Shown one piece after another: positions 9,307-18,222 of a DNA stretch of 64,000 nt. Numbering within the stretch: the stretch's first letter is position 1; each line of letters begins with the position of its first letter. A program made the position numbers and the translations under genes. The stretch is taken from contig PNNF01000003.1 in NCBI GenBank assembly GCA_013824085.1, positions 1-64,000 of the forward strand, read 5' to 3'. Source of the DNA: Chlorobiaceae bacterium (GTDB lineage: Bacteria; Bacteroidota; Ignavibacteria; Ignavibacteriales; Ignavibacteriaceae). The notes under the pieces were generated by a model, which saw only the letters and a list, made by a program, of their open reading frames with translations, did not search any database and was not told where the DNA came from.

Positions 9307-9795
9307 TTATTTCAAAATAGTTTCTCTTTTTTTTGACCACTCTTTAATAAAATTTCTATAATGTTCTTCCATGAGTAGATAAAATGTTTCCATCTCATTA
9401 ATACGAGATTTAAGAACAACACTACTTTTCAATTTAGAAGTCTGAACTTTCTCCTTTAGTTGCTTAGCTATTCGTGTATTGTTCTTTATCAATTCTAAAT
9501 TATTTCTAAAAGCATTTTCAAATATTTCTGGTTCAATCTCATAATAATCTTTTCTATTGTTTTCAGGCGACCAAGCTTTCCTAATTAATTTTTTATCGCG
9601 CAGTCTTCTAAGAATTTGGCTTACAGGCCCTTTGCTTCTTCCTAAAGTTTTAGCAATATCATCAAGGGAAATTGGTTCAGTAGAATAAATCAAAAGTGCA
9701 ACAATGTGTCCCATCAATTTATTCAAGCCAAATGCTTTGTAAGCATCGCCAAATCTTTGTATCAACTCTTTCTGAAGTTTTTGTTCTGCCGACAT
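9307..9795 (-). CDS. GbsR/MarR-family transcriptional regulator
   Basis: This 162-residue winged-helix protein carries the HTH segment ISLDDIAKTLGRSKGPVSQ followed by ILRRLRDKKLIRKAW and the wing. The N-terminal helix with KAFGLNKLMGHIVALL is characteristic of the GbsR branch of MarR-like regulators. The C-terminal part is a long, charged, probably dimerising helix pair. It sits inside the acyl-CoA cluster between the thiolase and SDR genes, so it probably controls the cluster in response to a pathway acid or CoA ester. Candidate operators are at 11026-11043 and 9274-9291. Confidence 0.8.
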   Translation of the reverse strand: MSAEQKLQKELIQRFGDAYKAFGLNKLMGHIVALLIYSTEPISLDDIAKTLGRSKGPVSQILRRLRDKKLIRKAWSPENNRKDYYEIEPEIFENAFRNNLELIKNNTRIAKQLKEKVQTSKLKSSVVLKSRINEMETFYLLMEEHYRNFIKEWSKKRETILK

Positions 9796-9806
9796 CTTAA
9801 AATTGA

Positions 9807-10985
9807 CTACTCATATTTTTTTACAATTAGTGCTGATGCTTCACCGCCACCAATACAAAGAGCTGCTAATCCATATTTGGAATTTCTTTTTATCATTTCA
9901 TGAATAAGTGTTGTTAACACTCTTGCGCCACTTGCACCAATTGGATGACCAAGTGCAATCGCTCCACCATTCACATTTACATTTGTTGTCGAGAGACCGA
10001 GAATTTTATTTACGGCGAGTGATACAACAGCAAACGCTTCATTGATTTCAAAAATATCAATATCTGTAATTCCCAAATTTGCTCTCTGAAGAACTTTTTT
10101 TATTGCATCTGCGGGAGCAGTTGTAAATTCCATAGGATTTTTTGCCGCAGAACTTTGAGCAACAATTTCCACTAACGGTTTTAATCCCAACTCTTTTGCT
10201 TTTTCTTCAGTCATAATTAATAGTGCCGAAGCTCCATCATTTATTTTAGAAGCATTGGCTGCAGTTACAACTCCATTTTTATCAAATGCTGGTTTTAAGG
10301 AAGGAACTTTTTCAAAATTTACTTTTTCAGGTTCTTCATCTTTGTTAAAAATCGTTTCACCAGTTTTTGATTTTATTTTTACATCAGCAATTTCATCTTT
10401 GAATTTATTTTCTTTTTGTGCCGTCAAAGCTCGTTGATAGGATTGAACTGCATATTCATCAAGTTCTTCACGAGTGAAGTTAAAATCTTTTGCACATTTT
10501 TCTGCACAGACTCCCATATGAATTTGATTAAATGCGTCAGTTAATCCATCAGTTAATATTGAATCCAAAATCGTTGAGTTGCCTAATCGAAATCCTTGTC
10601 TTGCGCCTTGTAAAAAATATGGGGCGTTACTCATACTCTCTTGTCCACCTGCAATAATAATATCAGCATCGCCACACAAAATTGCTTGATGAGCAAGCAT
10701 AACAGATTTCAGACCACTGCCACACATTTTGTTAATAGTCATACATTCGGTTTTTTCGGAGAGTCCCGCAAAAATTGCTGCCTGACGTGCTGGCGCTTGT
10801 CCTAATCCTGCAGTTATCACATTCCCCATAATTACTTCATCTATTTTATCAGATGGAATTTTAGCTTCATCCATTAATGCTTTGATGACTACTGCACCAA
10901 GTTGTGGGGCGGTGAGACTTGATAAAGCTCCGTTAAAGGCGCCAATTGCAGTACGTTTTGCATTTGTAATAACAACTCTTTTCAT
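9807..10985 (-). CDS. acetyl-CoA C-acyltransferase (thiolase)
   Basis: This 392-residue thiolase II family enzyme has the acylated Cys88 in NKMCGSG, the GHPIGASGAR His motif and the second Cys in CIGGGEA, so its active site is complete. It catalyses reversible cleavage of 3-oxoacyl-CoA or condensation of two acetyl-CoA. It is the first gene of the minus-strand cluster and is preceded by an 18-bp perfect palindrome. With the ligase, SDR and hydrolases this points to breakdown of a 3-hydroxy or 3-oxo acid to acetyl-CoA, though synthesis is possible. Confidence 0.92.
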   Translation of the reverse strand: MKRVVITNAKRTAIGAFNGALSSLTAPQLGAVVIKALMDEAKIPSDKIDEVIMGNVITAGLGQAPARQAAIFAGLSEKTECMTINKMCGSGLKSVMLAHQAILCGDADIIIAGGQESMSNAPYFLQGARQGFRLGNSTILDSILTDGLTDAFNQIHMGVCAEKCAKDFNFTREELDEYAVQSYQRALTAQKENKFKDEIADVKIKSKTGETIFNKDEEPEKVNFEKVPSLKPAFDKNGVVTAANASKINDGASALLIMTEEKAKELGLKPLVEIVAQSSAAKNPMEFTTAPADAIKKVLQRANLGITDIDIFEINEAFAVVSLAVNKILGLSTTNVNVNGGAIALGHPIGASGARVLTTLIHEMIKRNSKYGLAALCIGGGEASALIVKKYE

Positions 10986-11564
10986 ACAAACTCCAAATGA
11001 TTGAACATAAAAAAAGATTTTTTACGTTTGAAATATTTCAAACACTCAAAACTTAAAGAAATAATTATTTAAAGTAAATAGAAATAAAAATAATTTTTCC
11101 TTTTTAGTGATTAACAAATTCTGTGCCTGAAATTATTTTTTATATTGGCACAATTAGAGCTCTGGTCTTTATTATCTGCAATTCTAATTCCTTAATACCT
11201 GTGATAATAAAATCCTACGATATTGATATTAGACTTTTTTATTCTATATATTTTTAAGTTGAGTTGTTTGGAGAATTGTGGGGTAACCATTGAACCAATG
11301 GAATCTGTTATAACAGTTATGTGGGTTATATGAATTTTTCAATAATTTTATTTGTGATTTAATTTTTATACAAAATTAATTTTTGTTAGAAATTTTCGTT
11401 CGTTACGTTTTTATTACTATTATTTATTTGTTACAATAAATCTATTCTTTTCTTCGGCTTCAATTATGCAACAAAATTTACTGAACTCACAGTTCGAAAC
11501 TTTTAAAACTAATTGGATTTTATGATTTCTTATACACAAAAATAAACTTTATAACTTCAATTTT
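10986..11564. other. intergenic region between thiolase and alkaline phosphatase genes
   Basis: This 579-bp spacer is AT-rich and multi-stopped in all frames. Apart from the palindrome at 11026-11043 I see no gene, RNA gene or repeat. It is expected to hold the promoter of the thiolase cluster and the end of the alkaline phosphatase transcript. Confidence 0.5.
11026..11043. promoter_or_regulatory. perfect 18-bp palindrome, candidate GbsR operator
   Basis: GTTTGAAATATTTCAAAC is its own reverse complement over all 18 bases. It lies 41 bases upstream of the thiolase start, the right place for an operator of the cluster. MarR/GbsR dimers bind palindromes of this length and AT content. A 16/18 match recurs at 9274-9291 next to the regulator gene. 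No function is proven. Confidence 0.5.
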
Positions 11565-12848
11565 TTATTTGAGTAATTTCCCAAAAAGCGTAGCATACAT
11601 TATTTTATAAATATCTGTATTATCAATGCTACCGTTCATCAAGTTCGAATTTAGTCCAATTGCTCTTGACACAATTCCACCACTCTGATCACTAAAAGTT
11701 GACCAAGAAATTGCAAATGGGAATTGTCTCCCGGTTTTATCTGGAGCTGATTTAAATGGAACTGTTTCAGTACCAGCAACTCCATCAATTGGTGCACCAT
11801 TTTTATCTCGAGCAGGTAAAATTTTTCCGTATGGAAATCCAATTTCAGTTTCGCCCAATAAACTTAGTCCGCCAGCATCACTATCAGCGGCTGTTAGAAT
11901 TAAAGTATTTTTATTCTTTTTATAAAAATCTAGTGCGACACCAATAGCATCATCCGCTCGTTTTAAGGCCTCAAGTGTTGCTTGTGCATTATTTTCATTT
12001 GAAAAATTATCTGTTCCTTCTTCTTCGGCCACAATAAAAAATTGTTTTTTCTCTTTCGATAAAAATTTAATAGCAACGTTTAACATCTCTGCAATTGAAG
12101 GAGATGTTGGATTATAATTCGGCAAGTTTTTAGCTTTTTGCTCTTCCTCTTTTACATCATTAAAAGTAGATTCTTCTGCAAAAATTCCGAGAAGTTTTGT
12201 TGCTGATGAAGGAATTTTCTGAAGCTCATCTTTTGTATAAACGATGTAGTATCCTTTTTCTCTTGCGACTTCAATCAAATTAATATTGTCGCTTCTTACT
12301 CCTTCGCCATGAAAACCTTTTGTCCCATTAGGCAAAAACCATTTTTCGCCACCACTTAAAATTACATCTACTCCTGAATCGATCATCTGTTTAGTAATTT
12401 CTTCAAATTGATTTCTTCTACTCACTCCTGTTACGAAACATGCCGAGCCCGGCTCCACAATTGAACCACTATTAATCAGACCTGTTTTTATTCCTTTCGA
12501 AATAGCTTCTTCCATTATGCTCATTTTTTTTCCTGAACGAGCAACAATTTTTTCGTCATTGTTCAAACCAAAAGCGTTTAGCTTTACCTTCACTCCATAC
12601 GCATGAACAGTGGCTCCCGAATTAGATGACGCCGTAAGAGCATCTTCCATATGTCCACGATACAACCCAATATTTGTAAGCCGATCCCAATTTGAAGTTC
12701 CATCTGGTCCAAAATATAATATTCGCATTGCGTTGTATGCGTTTAATCCCGTTCCATCGGGATGAAGAAAAATAACATTCCCTTTGTTGAGATTTGTTTG
12801 TGCAAATAGAGTAACACTAAGTAATAGAAAAAAAATTATCTGTTTCAT
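11565..12848 (-). CDS. alkaline phosphatase
   Basis: This 427-residue exported enzyme (signal MKQIIFFLLLSVTLFAQ) hydrolyses phosphomonoesters in the periplasm. Metal ligands and catalytic residues appear in VIFLHPDGTG, in the nucleophile region TASSNSGATVHAYG, in FIVAEEEGTDNF and in ILTAADSDAGG. The nucleophile segment differs from the common TDSAAAAT form and belongs to a recognisable Bacteroidetes variant. Its start overlaps the end of the cold-shock-domain gene by four bases, so the two are probably co-translated. Confidence 0.88.
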   Translation of the reverse strand: MKQIIFFLLLSVTLFAQTNLNKGNVIFLHPDGTGLNAYNAMRILYFGPDGTSNWDRLTNIGLYRGHMEDALTASSNSGATVHAYGVKVKLNAFGLNNDEKIVARSGKKMSIMEEAISKGIKTGLINSGSIVEPGSACFVTGVSRRNQFEEITKQMIDSGVDVILSGGEKWFLPNGTKGFHGEGVRSDNINLIEVAREKGYYIVYTKDELQKIPSSATKLLGIFAEESTFNDVKEEEQKAKNLPNYNPTSPSIAEMLNVAIKFLSKEKKQFFIVAEEEGTDNFSNENNAQATLEALKRADDAIGVALDFYKKNKNTLILTAADSDAGGLSLLGETEIGFPYGKILPARDKNGAPIDGVAGTETVPFKSAPDKTGRQFPFAISWSTFSDQSGGIVSRAIGLNSNLMNGSIDNTDIYKIMYATLFGKLLK

Positions 12849-13414
12849 ATTCCGTTCTTCTCTTTTTTATTGAATTCATCGAACCAAAATGGCTTTACTT
12901 CTAAATCAGAAATAGAATCAAAATCGAGAATCTTTTTCAGAATCTCAAATTCCTCTTCATCTAAATATGGAAGGATTACTGTTGGTAGATTTTTAATTTT
13001 TTGTGAATTAAGAATTTTAATTAAATCTTCTTCTGAAATATATCCATTCATTTTTAAGTCGTTAAATACGAATAGAAGGTCAAATACATTTATTGTGCCT
13101 GTGTTAAATTCAGTTGTAATTTTTATTTTGAATGACTGAATTAAATCTACAGGAACTTGTTTTAATTCATACCAAAGTTTATCAACTTTTCTTTTATTGT
13201 CGGGTAAAAGTTTCGATGTAAAATAGAGGAGAAAATCTCCTCGTTTCATTTTATTTAGTTTGTCTAAAAAATCTTCTTTTTTTATCTGCGAGAAATGAAA
13301 AAAAATATCATTTGGATAATAGATACTTTTAAGAAACCCAAAACCTTTTTCGTTAATTTTTTTTACTCTACAAAAATCAAGCGGCTCAAAAATTATTTTT
13401 ATTTCTTCAGACAA
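12845..13414 (-). CDS. cold-shock-domain protein with C-terminal extension
   Basis: This 189-residue protein starts with a CSD/OB-like segment: residues about 14-75 include KKINEKGFGFLKS and NDIFFHFSQIKKEDF, which match the RNP1 and RNP2 patterns of cold-shock proteins. The remaining 110 residues are helical and charged with no family I recognise. It probably binds RNA or single-stranded DNA. It lies between yebC and alkaline phosphatase, overlapping the latter by four bases and 13 bases from the former. Confidence 0.7.
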   Translation of the reverse strand: MSEEIKIIFEPLDFCRVKKINEKGFGFLKSIYYPNDIFFHFSQIKKEDFLDKLNKMKRGDFLLYFTSKLLPDNKRKVDKLWYELKQVPVDLIQSFKIKITTEFNTGTINVFDLLFVFNDLKMNGYISEEDLIKILNSQKIKNLPTVILPYLDEEEFEILKKILDFDSISDLEVKPFWFDEFNKKEKNGI

Positions 13415-13427
13415 TTAAATCAACTCT

Positions 13428-14138
13428 TTACTGCATGTTATGATAAACTGATTGGACATCGTCATCTTCTTCTATTTCTTCAATTAATTTGTTGACATCT
13501 TTTTGTTGTTCTTCGTTAAGTTCCTTAAAGTTAGTTGCAATGTATTGAAGTTCGGTTGCTTTAATTTCAATTCCCTTCTCTTCCAATATTTTTAACATCG
13601 AACCATAATCAACAAAATTAGTATAGATATAAATAAATTCGTCATCAGTTAATAATTCATCAAGTCCAAAATCGATCAGTTCCAACTCAAAGGAATCGAT
13701 ATCATTTATTTTAGCTTTATCAATTTTAAATAATCCTTTTCTATCGAACATAAAAGAGATAGAGCCCGCTATTCCAAGAGCACCTTCGTGATCGCGAAAA
13801 TAGTGGCGAACATTTGCAACGCTTCTATTCGGATTATCAGTGGCGCACTCAACAATAATTGCAACGCCGTGTGGTCCATAGCCCTCATAAACTATTTCCT
13901 GATATCCGCTTGTATCTTTGTTTGAAGCTCTTTTGACTGCGCTCTCAATTCGTTCCTTCGGCATGTTTACAGACTTAGCATTCTGAATTGCAATTCGCAA
14001 TTTGGAATTTACTTTGGGATCAATTCCTCCTGCCTTTACTGCAATTTCAATTTCTTTTCCAAGTCTATTAAACGCTTTAGACATTTTGGCAAAGCGTGCA
14101 AACATTTTATGTTTTCTTTTTTCAAATATGCGTCCCAT
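13428..14138 (-). CDS. yebC: YebC/PmpR-family regulatory protein
   Basis: This 236-residue protein has the family signature from the N terminus, with the variant MGRIFEKRKHKMFARFAKMSKAF pattern abbreviated here as GRIFEKRK and KMSKAFNRLGKEI, then GGIDPKVNSKLRIAI, NMPKERIESAVKRA and YEGYGPHGVA. Family members act as DNA-binding regulators and, in recent work, as ribosome-associated factors that help translate proline tracts. Length is as expected. It heads a minus-strand group with the cold-shock-domain gene. Confidence 0.92.
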   Translation of the reverse strand: MGRIFEKRKHKMFARFAKMSKAFNRLGKEIEIAVKAGGIDPKVNSKLRIAIQNAKSVNMPKERIESAVKRASNKDTSGYQEIVYEGYGPHGVAIIVECATDNPNRSVANVRHYFRDHEGALGIAGSISFMFDRKGLFKIDKAKINDIDSFELELIDFGLDELLTDDEFIYIYTNFVDYGSMLKILEEKGIEIKATELQYIATNFKELNEEQQKDVNKLIEEIEEDDDVQSVYHNMQ

Positions 14139-14736
14139 AAAAACTCTTTTGTTTTTTCAAATTTTCAATTTAAGTGTTTCAAATATAAGCTATCTGAATA
14201 ATTAATTTTTGTTATTGTTTTAAATAATATAATTGCGTGTAGCCATTCGCTTTGACATTTCTAATCAAACTAAAAGTGTAAGAGAAAAAAACCTCTCTGT
14301 TTCATCTGAAAAATCTCTCCTGCTAAGACACTTTTCCTGAATGATTCATGGGAAGTATCTGGTTGATTGATTTGTCCATTAAAATATATTAATCTAAAAA
14401 GCTACTTTGTTTAAATAAATTTAGTTATCTTGAGTGTTGAAATCAGAAGTTAATAAAAGAATATACCTTGCTTAACTCTCTTCCACGACTTATAACTAAG
14501 ATTGCATTGAAAGAGACTTCAATAAGTAACAACTCCGTCTTGAATCCAAATAACTTTTGTAAGCTAATAAACATAATAGAAAATTTAGCATTCATGAAGT
14601 TGAGAATAATCCGAACCGTTAAAGAACTTTTGAATGAAAAATTAATAATATTTAACTGGTCTTAGCGAAGGTATTCTTTTTAATTTGTGACAGGATAATT
14701 ACGTATTGATAAACAATTTTAGGTAGTCATATCAAA
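14139..14736. other. divergent intergenic region before DEAD-box helicase gene
   Basis: This 598-bp spacer separates yebC from the helicase gene on the other strand. A 65-codon frame at 14468-14665 has no recognisable domain and looks like chance. Long leaders are usual for cold-inducible DEAD-box helicase genes, so part may be a regulatory 5' leader, but no specific structure is evident to me. Confidence 0.35.
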
Positions 14737-16458
14737 ATGAAAAACAGTTTTAGTTCTCTCGGACTCTCAGAAAACATGCTCGAAACCATTAATAAAAAAG
14801 GGTTTGAAGAGCCAACTGAGATACAAAGCAAAATAATTCCACTAATTTTAAAAAATGAATTAGATTTAATAGGTCAAGCACAAACAGGAACAGGAAAAAC
14901 TGCGGCATTCGCAATTCCAATTCTTGAGCTACTTGACAATCACAAAGGAAATATACAAGCGTTAGTGCTTGTTCCAACCCGCGAACTTGCAATTCAAGTT
15001 GCAGAAGAATTTCATTCTTTCCGCGGAAATAAAAATTTGAGAACTGCACCAATTTATGGTGGACAGTCTTATGACATTCAATTTAGACATCTAAAAAAAG
15101 GCGTCGATATTGTTGTCGGAACCCCCGGAAGAATTATCGATCACTTAAATCGTGGTAGTCTTGAATTCAATGGGCTTTCATTCGTTGTGCTTGATGAAGC
15201 TGATGAAATGTTGAATATGGGATTTATGGACGACATAGAAGATATCTTGAGTCGAACAAATTCCGAAAGAAGAACTCTCCTCTTCTCTGCTACAATTCCA
15301 GATAGAATTTCTCAACTCGCAAAAAAATTCATGAAGAAAAGAGAAATTGTAAAAACAAAAAATTCTGGAAAAACGATACACCTCACTGACCAGGTCTATT
15401 TTGAAGTTAAAGAAGGTGACAAACTCGAAACATTATGTAGAATAATTGATACTACAAATGAATTTTTTGGACTCGTCTTTTGCAGAACAAAAAGAGATGT
15501 GGATTATGTTACTTCCAAACTTCACGACAGAGATTATGATGCTGAAGGATTGCACGGTGATATTTCTCAAAATATTCGAGAAAAAATCTTAAATAAATTT
15601 AAAGCGAAAAAAATTAATGTGCTCGTTGCCACTGATGTTGCTGCACGAGGATTAGACATCGATGAATTAACACACGTAATTAATTATGCACTTCCACAAG
15701 ATGCTGAATCTTATTTACATCGAATTGGAAGAACAGGAAGAGCCGGAAAAGAAGGCGCTGCAATTACTTTCGTTACTCCTGAAGAACATAGAAAATTAAT
15801 GTACATCAAGAGTTCAACACAAACTGAAATTCGTAAAGAAAAAGTACCGCAAATAAAAGAAGTTATTAAGTTCAAGAAAGATAAAATTTCTTCTAATCTC
15901 AAAACAATAGTTAATCTTAATGATGCTGAACAATATTTGACTCTCACAAGAGAATTACTCGATGAGTTTGACGCAGAAAAAATAGTTTCATCCTTGATAA
16001 AACATATTTATCAAAGTGATCTTGAAGAAAAAAACTATGCAGAGATTAACGATTATAGCGATTACAAAAAGAAAAAATATTCTGACGATGATAGATCATT
16101 TGGTAGAGATAAACGTAATCGTTCATCAAAATCAGATAAGTTCGAATCATCACGTGAGAGATCGAAATCAGACAGGTATGATTCACCTCGAGAGAAATCA
16201 AAATCGACTCGAACCGTAGGCGCTGCACGACTATTCCTTGCTATGGGAAAAAAAGATGATCTCACTCCAGTTGAAATTTTAAAACTTGTAAAAAAGAAGA
16301 CGGGTATTGAAGGAAATCGCATTTCTGAAATTAGTATCAACGATACATTCTCTTTCTTTAATGTTACTGACAAAGATGCAGACATCATTATTGATAAGCT
16401 CAATTCTAAATCGAGTGGAAAAAAACCATTGATCGAAAGAGCTAAGTATCCGAAATAA
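14737..16458 (+). CDS. DEAD-box ATP-dependent RNA helicase, CsdA/DeaD type
   Basis: This 573-residue helicase remodels RNA duplexes, typically in ribosome assembly or mRNA turnover. It has the Q motif region, Walker A AQTGTGKT, motif Ib PTREL, the DEAD box in VLDEADEM, SAT in LFSATIP, and HRIGRTGRAG. After the core comes a charged, repetitive Ser/Arg/Lys/Asp linker at about residues 440-490 and a C-terminal DbpA-type RNA-binding domain (VGAARLFLAMGKKDDLTP onward). It is monocistronic and ends before a clear terminator at 16502-16540. Confidence 0.93.
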   Translation: MKNSFSSLGLSENMLETINKKGFEEPTEIQSKIIPLILKNELDLIGQAQTGTGKTAAFAIPILELLDNHKGNIQALVLVPTRELAIQVAEEFHSFRGNKNLRTAPIYGGQSYDIQFRHLKKGVDIVVGTPGRIIDHLNRGSLEFNGLSFVVLDEADEMLNMGFMDDIEDILSRTNSERRTLLFSATIPDRISQLAKKFMKKREIVKTKNSGKTIHLTDQVYFEVKEGDKLETLCRIIDTTNEFFGLVFCRTKRDVDYVTSKLHDRDYDAEGLHGDISQNIREKILNKFKAKKINVLVATDVAARGLDIDELTHVINYALPQDAESYLHRIGRTGRAGKEGAAITFVTPEEHRKLMYIKSSTQTEIRKEKVPQIKEVIKFKKDKISSNLKTIVNLNDAEQYLTLTRELLDEFDAEKIVSSLIKHIYQSDLEEKNYAEINDYSDYKKKKYSDDDRSFGRDKRNRSSKSDKFESSRERSKSDRYDSPREKSKSTRTVGAARLFLAMGKKDDLTPVEILKLVKKKTGIEGNRISEISINDTFSFFNVTDKDADIIIDKLNSKSSGKKPLIERAKYPK

Positions 16459-16501
16459 ATTTATTTTAATTACTTAGAGACTTTTCTAAATAAAATTATA
16501 G

Positions 16502-16540
16502 AATGTCACCTGAACAAAAGTTTGGGTGACATTTTTTTTT
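16502..16540 (+). terminator. rho-independent terminator of the helicase gene
   Basis: A nine-base stem AATGTCACC (16502-16510) pairs perfectly with GGTGACATT (16525-16533) across a 14-base loop and is followed by a run of T. It lies 43 bases after the helicase stop. Confidence 0.85.
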
Positions 16541-16673
16541 GCGTTGATCTGATTTGCTTTAATCAACGTTACAAGAAAAAATAATTCAGAAGTATCACTT
16601 ACTAAATCAAATTTGAATTGGAAAGAATTGCAATTCTTTTTAATTGTATGTGACTTATCTAATTTTCTATTCG

Positions 16674-16681
16674 TAAATTTG
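16674..16681 (+). promoter_or_regulatory. Bacteroidetes-type -7 promoter box upstream of tpiA
   Basis: TAAATTTG fits the TAnnTTTG consensus used by the primary sigma factor of this phylum and lies 29 bases before the tpiA ATG. A clear -33 TTTG partner at normal spacing is not obvious. A GAGG ribosome-binding site sits before the ATG. Confidence 0.4.
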
Positions 16682-16709
16682 AATTGTTAAAAAAATAGAT
16701 GAGGATAGA

Positions 16710-17465
16710 ATGCGAAAAAAAATTATCGCAGGTAATTGGAAAATGAATATGAATCTCCCTGAATCAATCAGCTTGATTTCACAGATTAAAAATTACAACG
16801 GCGCAAAGACATTTAAGTGTGATGTGATTCTTTGTCCACCTTTCACATCGCTCGATACCGCACGAACATTGATTAAAGGCTCGGTGTTTCAATTAGGAGC
16901 GCAAAATATGCACGCTGCCGAGAGTGGAGCATTTACGGGAGAAATTTCTGCTTCAATGCTAAAAAGTGTTGGATGCGAATATGTAATTCTTGGACACTCC
17001 GAAAGAAGAACTCTCTTTAATGAAACCGATAATATCATAAATAAAAAAGTTCTTTCTGCTTTATCAAGCAACCTAAAACCAATTTTTTGCGTCGGGGAAA
17101 CTTTAGAAGAAAGAAAAAAGGGAATTACTTTCGACATAGTGAAACGACAAATGGCAGAAGGTTTGAAGGAAGTTGATTTGTATGGAATAAAAAATATTAT
17201 TATTGCGTATGAACCAGTTTGGGCAATTGGAACAGGAAAAACTGCAACCCCAGCACAAGCAGAAGAAGTTCATGCATTCATTCGCAGCTTATTGAAAGAA
17301 AGTTTTGGACAAGATATTTCTGAAAGAATTATTATTCAATACGGCGGAAGTGTAAAACCCGACAATGCAAAAGAGATTCTTCACCAACCCAATGTAGATG
17401 GAGCTTTGGTTGGTGGCGCTTGCATTAAAGCTGAATCATTTTTAGAAATAATAAAAGCTTGTTAA
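16710..17465 (+). CDS. tpiA: triosephosphate isomerase
   Basis: This 251-residue glycolytic enzyme interconverts dihydroxyacetone phosphate and glyceraldehyde-3-phosphate. The substrate-binding GNWKMN is at residues 7-12, the catalytic His lies in GHSERR, the catalytic Glu in AYEPVWAIGTG and the phosphate-binding loop in YGGSV followed by GALVGGA. Length and motif order are standard. Confidence 0.97.
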   Translation: MRKKIIAGNWKMNMNLPESISLISQIKNYNGAKTFKCDVILCPPFTSLDTARTLIKGSVFQLGAQNMHAAESGAFTGEISASMLKSVGCEYVILGHSERRTLFNETDNIINKKVLSALSSNLKPIFCVGETLEERKKGITFDIVKRQMAEGLKEVDLYGIKNIIIAYEPVWAIGTGKTATPAQAEEVHAFIRSLLKESFGQDISERIIIQYGGSVKPDNAKEILHQPNVDGALVGGACIKAESFLEIIKAC

Positions 17466-17469
17466 TTTT

Positions 17470-17673
17470 TTATTGGCTTGGTGGCGGTTGCTGAATTTCT
17501 TTCTTCTTACTTGGAATTAAAAATATAGCACCGAGCAATATTCCATAAAGCACTGATGTGTAAGGATTGCTTTGAATCGGACAACTATTTTTGCATCCAA
17601 TGAAATGATAGTAAGCGTAACCCAAAACACCACCAACAAGCAATGGAATAATTTTTATAAGTATATTTTTCAT
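17470..17673 (-). CDS. small membrane protein, DUF6132-like
   Basis: This 67-residue protein has two hydrophobic segments (IIPLLVGGVLGYAYYHF and LYGILLGAIFLIP) separated by GCKNSCPIQSNPYTS. The G-C...C-P-I-x-S-N-P pattern is characteristic of a small conserved membrane family in Bacteroidetes that often accompanies redox or sulfur genes. The function is unknown. It is convergent with tpiA, four bases apart. Confidence 0.7.
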   Translation of the reverse strand: MKNILIKIIPLLVGGVLGYAYYHFIGCKNSCPIQSNPYTSVLYGILLGAIFLIPSKKKEIQQPPPSQ

Positions 17674-17729
17674 AGATTAATTTATTTTGTTTAATAAGTT
17701 AGATTAAATTTACTCAAAAAGGATTCTTT

Positions 17730-18137
17730 ATGTTCACTGTGTTTGCGTCAGAAATAACTATACGTCCCGATGACATTGATTTAAATAATCACGTTCATCA
17801 TACAAAATATCTCGATTACGTTTTGGCTGCTCGTTACATACAGATGAAAGAGAATTACAAAATGGCAATGAGTGAATTTCACAAACTCGAATTGAATTGG
17901 TTGGTCTCTACTACTCACATTGACTACAAGCGCGCCTTAAAACTTGAAGATAAAATCCTTGTCAAAACTCAGAGCGAGTCTGCAAATGGTGCTCAGTCAA
18001 GAGTTCTCTTTTGGATTGTGAATAAAGAAACAAATAAAGTTGCTGCCGAAGGCTACATAATTTACACATTGATTTCGATGAAGACTGGAAAACCTGTGCG
18101 AATACCAGAAGACGTAATTCAGATTTTTTCAGTTTAG
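17730..18137 (+). CDS. acyl-CoA thioesterase, hotdog fold
   Basis: This 135-residue protein resembles the YbgC/4-hydroxybenzoyl-CoA thioesterase branch: RPDDIDLNNHVHHTKYLDY holds the catalytic Asp region near the N terminus, and the later HIDYKRALKLED is the usual second strand. It would hydrolyse acyl-CoA or acyl-ACP thioesters in the cytoplasm. The substrate is not predictable. It lies between tpiA and the PorV-like gene, apparently as a single gene. Confidence 0.85.
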   Translation: MFTVFASEITIRPDDIDLNNHVHHTKYLDYVLAARYIQMKENYKMAMSEFHKLELNWLVSTTHIDYKRALKLEDKILVKTQSESANGAQSRVLFWIVNKETNKVAAEGYIIYTLISMKTGKPVRIPEDVIQIFSV

Positions 18138-18222
18138 ATAATAATTTATTTTACCTTGACTTTAACAACATTTTGATTAATTTTTTCTTCTTAAATAATT
18201 GAAAAACCGGAGTTTTACTTAA

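Noticed and set aside
14468-14665. 65-codon open frame before the DEAD-box helicase gene
   Set aside because: No domain, no ribosome-binding site and a composition like that of noncoding AT-rich sequence.
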